Source: Takakia lepidozioides (Eukaryota; Streptophyta; Takakiopsida; Takakiales; Takakiaceae). From it: a stretch of DNA of 64,000 nucleotides. Below, one piece after another: positions 59,153 through 64,000 of the stretch. Numbering within the stretch: position 1 is the first letter of the stretch; each line of letters opens with the position of its first letter. The notes beneath the pieces are model-generated. The model ran no database searches. It saw only the letters and a program-made list of their open reading frames with translations, and was not told the origin of the DNA. A program made the translations under genes and the position numbers. The DNA lies in the NCBI GenBank assembly GCA_030704615.1, contig CM060731.1, positions 53,492,221 to 53,556,220 on the forward strand, in the 5' to 3' direction.

Positions 59153-60032
59153 TACGCCACATCTCAATCTGCCCCATGGTCTGCCATATAGTCTCAATCT
59201 GCCCTATGGTCTACCATATGGTTTGCCCTAGGTATGGTCCACTCCACGGTCTGCTATATGGTCTGCCCTTTTTGGTCTGTCTTGTCTGGTCTCACGCTTG
59301 TGGCAGTGCTGAATCCAGTATGCCACATCTCAAATACTCACCTGCAGTAGACCAATGCGGCAGACCATGATCGCAAAGCACCTGCAGTAGACCAATGTGG
59401 CAAAGCATCTGGGACTCTCTTAATGTGCTTTTTAAAGGATTGATGAAGGAGACCAATGAAGTCAATAAATGAGCCAAAGTGAATCAGTAGACCAATGTAG
59501 TAGAGCAATGAAGCAAGCATAATTCAATGAAGCAATTAAAGGGGTAGACCAAGACAGTACATTCGACTAACGATGCAATTGACAAACCCATGGAATATTC
59601 GACAATCGACTTATCTGTGCACATTTAGGCGACCACGGAATTTAGTAGACCACTAAGTCTACTAGACCACGAAAAGTAGTGGACCACTATCTCATGGACA
59701 GACCTTTGTCGGTTTTATCATAAGGATCTCGATGTCAAGACATATAATGATGTTGCTATGTGCAAGTGGAGCATGGATTGATAGTGCATCGTATGGGCAA
59801 GGACCTGAAGACCTGTAAGTACATAACTGGTACCAATAGTTGATGGGTAAGTGTCATGCGTTTCAACTGTTTTTTTGCCCTTTATCATTGGTCCACCATC
59901 GCTGGTCTGCAGCATTGGTACATGGTCTGCCCAGCTCTACTTGGTCTGCCTAGGTCTACCAGTGTGCTCAATGGGTCTGCCATTTTGATTTGCAGCTTTT
60001 CCCTTGTACTGATGCGCCCTGCGGTGTGGCAG
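59153..60032. repeat. GTCTGC / TAGACC word-rich segment between MULE core and Ulp1 exon
   Basis: TGGTCTGCC-type words cluster at 59160-59290, their reverse (GTAGACCA, GCAGACC) at 59345-59700, and forward words return at 59880-59970. No coding motif was found, apart from a possible fragment near 59705-59795. Confidence 0.7.
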
Positions 60033-60294
60033 GTTTCATTGGAGATTGGTGATTATTGACCGAGTGCTCCGCATGTTCACTCATCTGAACTCAATCAAGG
60101 AGATGCACAAACCCGTGGAGATACTGCCATGGGCTCGAAATGTGTATGGAGCATGTCTCGGCTTGGAGCCGCACACGGCGTCGTGGGACAAGGCCACTGC
60201 ATTCAATTTTCATGTCCCTGAAGTGCCGCAACAACCATTTTCGTGGGAATGTGGCTTTTACGTCATGTCCTTTATCGAGGGGTTCTACGACTAG
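60033..60294 (+). CDS. Ulp1/SENP-like (C48) cysteine protease C-terminal exon
   Basis: After a CAG acceptor the exon reads FHWRLVIID with the catalytic His, then THLNSI where the acidic residue usually sits (Asn here). QQPF carries the oxyanion Gln and WECGFYVMSFIEGF the catalytic Cys; it stops at 60294. This is the second half of a Ulp1 domain, which removes SUMO-like modifiers. Ulp1 domains are carried by several plant MULE families, which fits the transposase exons upstream. The N-terminal part of the domain was not located; it may lie in exons hidden at 59.7 kb or be lost. Confidence 0.75.
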
Positions 60295-60766
60295 TTGAAA
60301 GGCGATCGTGGAAAAAGACTTAGAGAGAGAGGAAAGTTGTTTACCTCAAAGTAGTTTACATTCCGCTATGCTTGCAGGCAACGATAAAAGTGTATAGAGT
60401 ACATTTTGAAAGCACTCAGTACTATAGATAATGTAGTTGTAGAGCGGCAGTTGTCATCTAGGAAGATGTCGGACGTGTCAGACTCTTCCGATGTCCGGGT
60501 TATTTCTTCTAGGCCTGGCAATAAATGAAAGACATGTCATTTGCTCATCTGGTCTGTGGTGCAGGGCTGTTCATTTTTATGTATGGTCTTCACTTTCGTG
60601 GAACATTTCATTAGTCTGCTGTCGTGGTCTACTGCTTAATACTTCGTTCCTGGTCTGATCGATGTTATGTATTGTGTAGTGCTCGACGTGGTTTGCTGGT
60701 GAACTGATGTTATTGGTCTACTGATGTATGGCGTACTGTTCGCCGTGGTCTGCTGGTGAACTGATG
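60295..60766. repeat. spacer rich in GGTCTGC / GGTCTACTG words
   Basis: CGTGGTCTGCTGGTGAACTG and a near copy occur at about 60690-60760, with related words from 60550. Lies between two convergent genes. Confidence 0.6.
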
Positions 60767-62491
60767 TTATTGGTCTGGTACCTCCACGGAGTGGACTTGG
60801 TTTGGACCACATTTGGTCAACTCAAGCAATCGGTTTGTAGCCTCGGATTCCTGTTTCTCTAGGACTTTCAGGTCCTCGGTGGCAATACTGCATTCAAACT
60901 GTGGGTCGTTTTCAAAAAAGTACAACATTGTTTTTCCCTCAGAGATATGTGCGTTAAAAGTGGAGCCAAATCGGGCAGTGAACCTGCACAAACTCGGAAA
61001 AAGCCTTTAAGAAGATAGACCACGACAGAACCGGGCTGGCAGACCCAGAAGGACCACACCCAGAAGGACCAGACCTACAACGGATACGGTACCAAACCAA
61101 GGACCAGACCAATGGAGCAGGCCAATGGAGCGGATGAACGGCAGCCACATCAGACCCAACAGACCCATACAAACTTTTTATTGCAGACCCATGATGGAGT
61201 TGGTGTGTTCAGAGCATCGCACGTAGACCAACGAGACTTACTTGTGTTTGTTACGGAGCTCCACAACTTCGCTCTCCACTTCGAAGCAGACCTTCCGGTC
61301 AGCACTCATGTACACTTCGGACTTGGGTTTTTTTGCAGCGCCTTTTTTGGGGGGAATTGTTTTTAACCTCGGGTCTGCCACGCCATCTGGTATGCGCTTC
61401 TTCCCAACTACCGTCGCTCTATTTGGTGAAGCAAGTTCCTCCAACTTCTTTTCCAATGCAACAGCCGTCTCCTTCATACCCTCCCAGAGCTGGCTAGTTC
61501 GGCTTCGCAGCAAGATTTTGTCCTGGGGTCTATTAACACTTTGTGGTCCCGTTCTAGATGCTTCATGCACTCCATGGGTCGAACTGGCCCCTACGGTGGG
61601 GTTATCACTACTGGTCCACCCTTTGTGCTTGACCCCATGTTGAGCACCTGCGACGGACCACGAGCTGAGACCTCGGACGCTAGAACCTTCACATGAATAT
61701 CATACCACAAAACATCAGCAATGGCCACCCAAATGCACCCGAAAAAAAAATTGGACTGCAAAAATGCATTGGAATCATACCTTTGTGGGCGCTGTGGATG
61801 TCTGCGATTGCGCCACTCCTGTGGCAGGTACATCTTCGACTACAGTGACTGGATCCAGAGAATGAGAATGGAAAGAAACATGTGTATGGGTTTCAGCAAG
61901 GTTTGTTGTGGGGTCTACATTGTCAGTGGTGGAGTCGAACATAAGGAGCACCTTATCAACGGATTGGTCTAACGCCAGTTGTGAGTCTACAGACGAGTCT
62001 GGGTCCACAAAAGTAAGCGGAAAAACTGCCAAAGATGCATCCTCATCTTCTGTAGACCCTGCCTCTAACAAATGGGGAAGATCACCGACCAAACTGTCAC
62101 AGTCACAGTCCATAGTTGCAATTGCAGAATTGGTCTGTACTATGGATAAATGAACACTGACGCCTTCTCGGTTCTGTTCAGGCTGTGCTCTGTCAAAAGT
62201 TTTGGTGGGAAGGATAAGGTCCACTACCATTCTCTGCTTCTCAGCAGATGTTGCAGTGGGGGAGAAAGGAATTGCTCCTCTCATTTTCGGCAACTCGTAA
62301 GTGCCAGGGAGGATCGGCGTCGCTTCCTGGGTTTTTTCCGCCAGGTCTTCACGAATGTCAGATGGTCTGTCATGCACTAGCAGGGTCTGCTGATGTTGGA
62401 ATGGTGAGGTGTCAACGTCCATACCTGTGTCACGATGCACTTCTGCGGTGCTGTTGTCAAGCAATGTACCAGGCAGGGTGTCCTCCGGCAA
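60767..62491 (-). CDS. unknown leftward gene, three coding blocks, convergent with the Ulp1 exon
   Basis: Not recognised. Block 1, 62491-61775: acidic, Ser/Thr/Asp-rich, with ILPGTYELPKMRGA and TMDCDCDSLVGDL, ending at a GTATGA donor. Block 2, about 61647-61242: LWEGMKETAVALEKKLEELA (coiled-coil-like), then Lys/Pro-rich PPKKGAAKKPKSE, then VCFEVESEVVELRNK, ending at a GTAAGT donor. Block 3, 60983-60767, follows a TGTGCAG acceptor: FTARFGSTFNAHISEGKT, YFFENDPQFECSIATEDL, stop at 60767. The block 2-3 junction keeps frame; the block 1-2 junction is not resolved. The frame is open upstream of 62491 without a clear ATG. No stops within blocks, so it may still be coding. The intron 60984-61241 is full of AGACC words. 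Confidence 0.5.
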
Positions 62492-63618
62492 GGTATGATC
62501 TTCTCTCCTCTGCTACGGCAAGGTCTAATCAGGTTTGCTATGGGTAAAAGGCTTGTGTCGCAGGATTTTCAGACAAGGGATACAGTCGGAGTGTGCATGT
62601 CGGGTGACGAGGGCTGGATGAATGGCCAGAAGATGAAGATGCAAGGAAACAGTTCATCCGAACTAAATCAAGGATGAATGACCAACAAAGTAAAGGGGCA
62701 AAAATCTGTTCATTGGGTAGATTCATGGGGAGTGATGGATGGAGAAGGGATCAGCTGGAAAAATTGGATGAACTGGTAAAGTTCATCCAACTAGTGACAA
62801 ACTGGTAGTTGGAAGATTCTTATAACAGAGCAGCAGCTAAACTAAGGCCTTTGTCGTATGCATGCAGCTTGAAAGGGGGAGTAATACCCGTATTACTCCC
62901 AAGTTTGCATTAAGACCTTAGAGAGAAGTTCACTTGACACCAACATGGCAAATTTTTGAAGTAGGCAGCGCACCGTCCGGTGGAAGGGTGGCTAAAGGGG
63001 ATTTAGGAGTGAAGGATGGAGGAAGAAGGACCTTTTTGGCATGACTGAAAGTAGGAAGAGCGTAAGATTGAGAACACGGAGGTGGTATGGAGGTGGTGTT
63101 GGCAGTAAAATGGAGTGAGATGTTGGTGTTATGCATGCTCTTGTAGACTGAAAGTGGAAGCATTATAAATTAAGAGTCATGTTTTCTCTTCAGCGATGAG
63201 TGTTGCTTAAGAATGAGAGTGGTATGTAGTCTGAAAACAAGTGCGTGAAGGAGTCTTCTTTGTCGTGAACTTGTAAGAACTTCATACTTCAAGCGCCAAG
63301 TATCATGCAGTCCAACTTGTTGGGGCCGATTGATAGTGCAGCCATGAGAACTAGGATGTAATGATCAGATCAGGAAGGTGGAACGTGCGAATACACGGAT
63401 CAGATGAACCATCTAGTGCTGACTTCTTTTTCTTTGGATGAATTAAAAGAAAACAAATAAACAGCAAAAAGAGTAATGGTGAAAGCGTAGAGAGAAGGGA
63501 AAGAGACATAGCTAGGGGACTGGATGTTGTTTTCCTCTTCCACTCCAGCAGCATCTATTCCTTGAGCACTAATGAAGTGGGACATGTGACAGCAAGAAGT
63601 ACAGGGGGCCCCTCTTTT
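62492..63618. mobile_element. possible 5' LTR of element D (borders uncertain)
   Basis: The PBS at 63619 implies an LTR ending just upstream (about 63600-63617). A purine tract GAAAGGGGGAG near 62871 followed by TAATACCCG could be the start, giving about 740 bp. TG..CA tips could not be fixed and no second copy is in the window. From 62530 to 62860 nothing is recognised. Confidence 0.3.
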
Positions 63619-63630
63619 TGGTATCAGAGC
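63619..63630 (+). other. primer-binding site of element D
   Basis: TGGTATCAGAGC, initiator Met tRNA type, followed after about 40 nt by a gag-like frame. Confidence 0.75.
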
Positions 63631-63668
63631 GGAGGTCCTCAGGACCAAGTCGATCTGGGTTGGGAGCA

Positions 63669-64000
63669 ATGGTATTCCAAGACGAGTTGGACATTCCTTT
63701 CTATGGGAGAAGGGAAGAGGATGTGTATGAGTGGTTGACTAGCCTACAAGAGGTCGGCGCATCTAAATGTTTTTCGGAAGACAGACTTTGGAAATTGGCC
63801 CGACTGAATCTCAAATCAAGTACAGATGTGTGGTACATGTGACAGAAACCAAAACCTCAGGGTTGGAGGGATTTCTATGAGGCCATTGTTTTGAAGTATG
63901 GAAGGGGAGTTATGCCAATATTGAAAAGAGACAATTTGGACGAAGAACTATTCACTGCTGGTGACACAAAAGGGCTGATCAGATCTGCAAGTGAGCAGCT
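63669..64000 (+). pseudogene. gag start of LTR retrotransposon D (runs off right edge)
   Basis: From the ATG at 63669: FYGRREEDVYEWLTSLQEVG and WKLARLNLKSSTDVWYM resemble the Retrotrans_gag fold; after a TGA at 63840 the frame continues QGWRDFYEAIVLKYG to the window end. It is unlike the gag of elements A-C, so a different family with the same primer type. Confidence 0.65.

Noticed and set aside
1-64000. tRNA, rRNA or bacterial-type operon features
   Set aside because: None seen; B-box-like words lack full cloverleaf potential, and the genes are intron-containing.

Overview
The window looks like nuclear DNA of a green plant (streptophyte). It has intron-rich genes with GT..AG junctions, a complete plant-type ABCG half-transporter, CCCTAAA telomere-type motifs, initiator-Met-tRNA primed Ty3/Gypsy-type LTR elements, and MULE, CACTA and hAT elements. 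My best guess is a charophyte alga (Chara-like) or another non-seed streptophyte, but nothing here proves the species. Most of the window is a transposon graveyard; only the ABCG gene is visibly intact.

Layout, left to right. 1-1451: leftward Ty3/Gypsy fragment (gag, PBS, 5' LTR). 1816-3640: broken MULE transposase with DDE motifs and a SWIM zinc finger. 7065-8065: FolD (methylene-tetrahydrofolate dehydrogenase) pseudogene that keeps its introns. 8591-9956: piggyBac-like MITE candidate. 9990-11574: doubtful leftward exons. 14919-18388: RING-finger gene with a lost start ATG and a 2-bp frameshift. 19605-21325: 15-unit tandem array carrying tRNA-like A and B boxes. 23580-24077: hAT MITE with a perfect 8-bp target duplication. 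24744-28640: leftward LINE remnants, one flanked by AT-rich inverted arms. 28889-30213: DUF7869-type transposon gene. 30950-31720: degenerate repeats with telomere motifs. 31750-43572: a leftward LINE broken by a solo LTR and by a 8.2-kb Ty3/Gypsy element, which itself carries a 3.6-kb non-autonomous CACTA element in its integrase. 44040-48276: rightward LINE pieces mixed with another LTR remnant and a 535-bp inverted-repeat insert. 49451-54442: intact 12-exon ABCG gene. 55482-56277: Myb/SANT-like transposon ORF. 56475-60294: second MULE, cut by a solo LTR, followed by a Ulp1 (C48) protease exon. 60767-62491: unknown leftward gene convergent with it. 63619-64000: start of another LTR retrotransposon.

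The clearest result is the insertion history. In four places, removing an insert plus one copy of its target duplication rejoins a coding frame: LTR element in LINE ORF1 (5-bp duplication), solo LTR in the same LINE's ORF2 (5 bp), CACTA in integrase (3 bp), and solo LTR in MULE 2 (5 bp). This gives an internal relative chronology.

The most unusual block is 56.3-62.5 kb: a MULE-type transposase with conserved introns, a Ulp1 protease exon, a convergent gene of unknown function, and introns and spacers crowded with GTCTGC / TAGACC words in both orientations. This may be a poorly described Ulp1-carrying MULE family. All domain names are from motif recognition by eye; no database search was possible.
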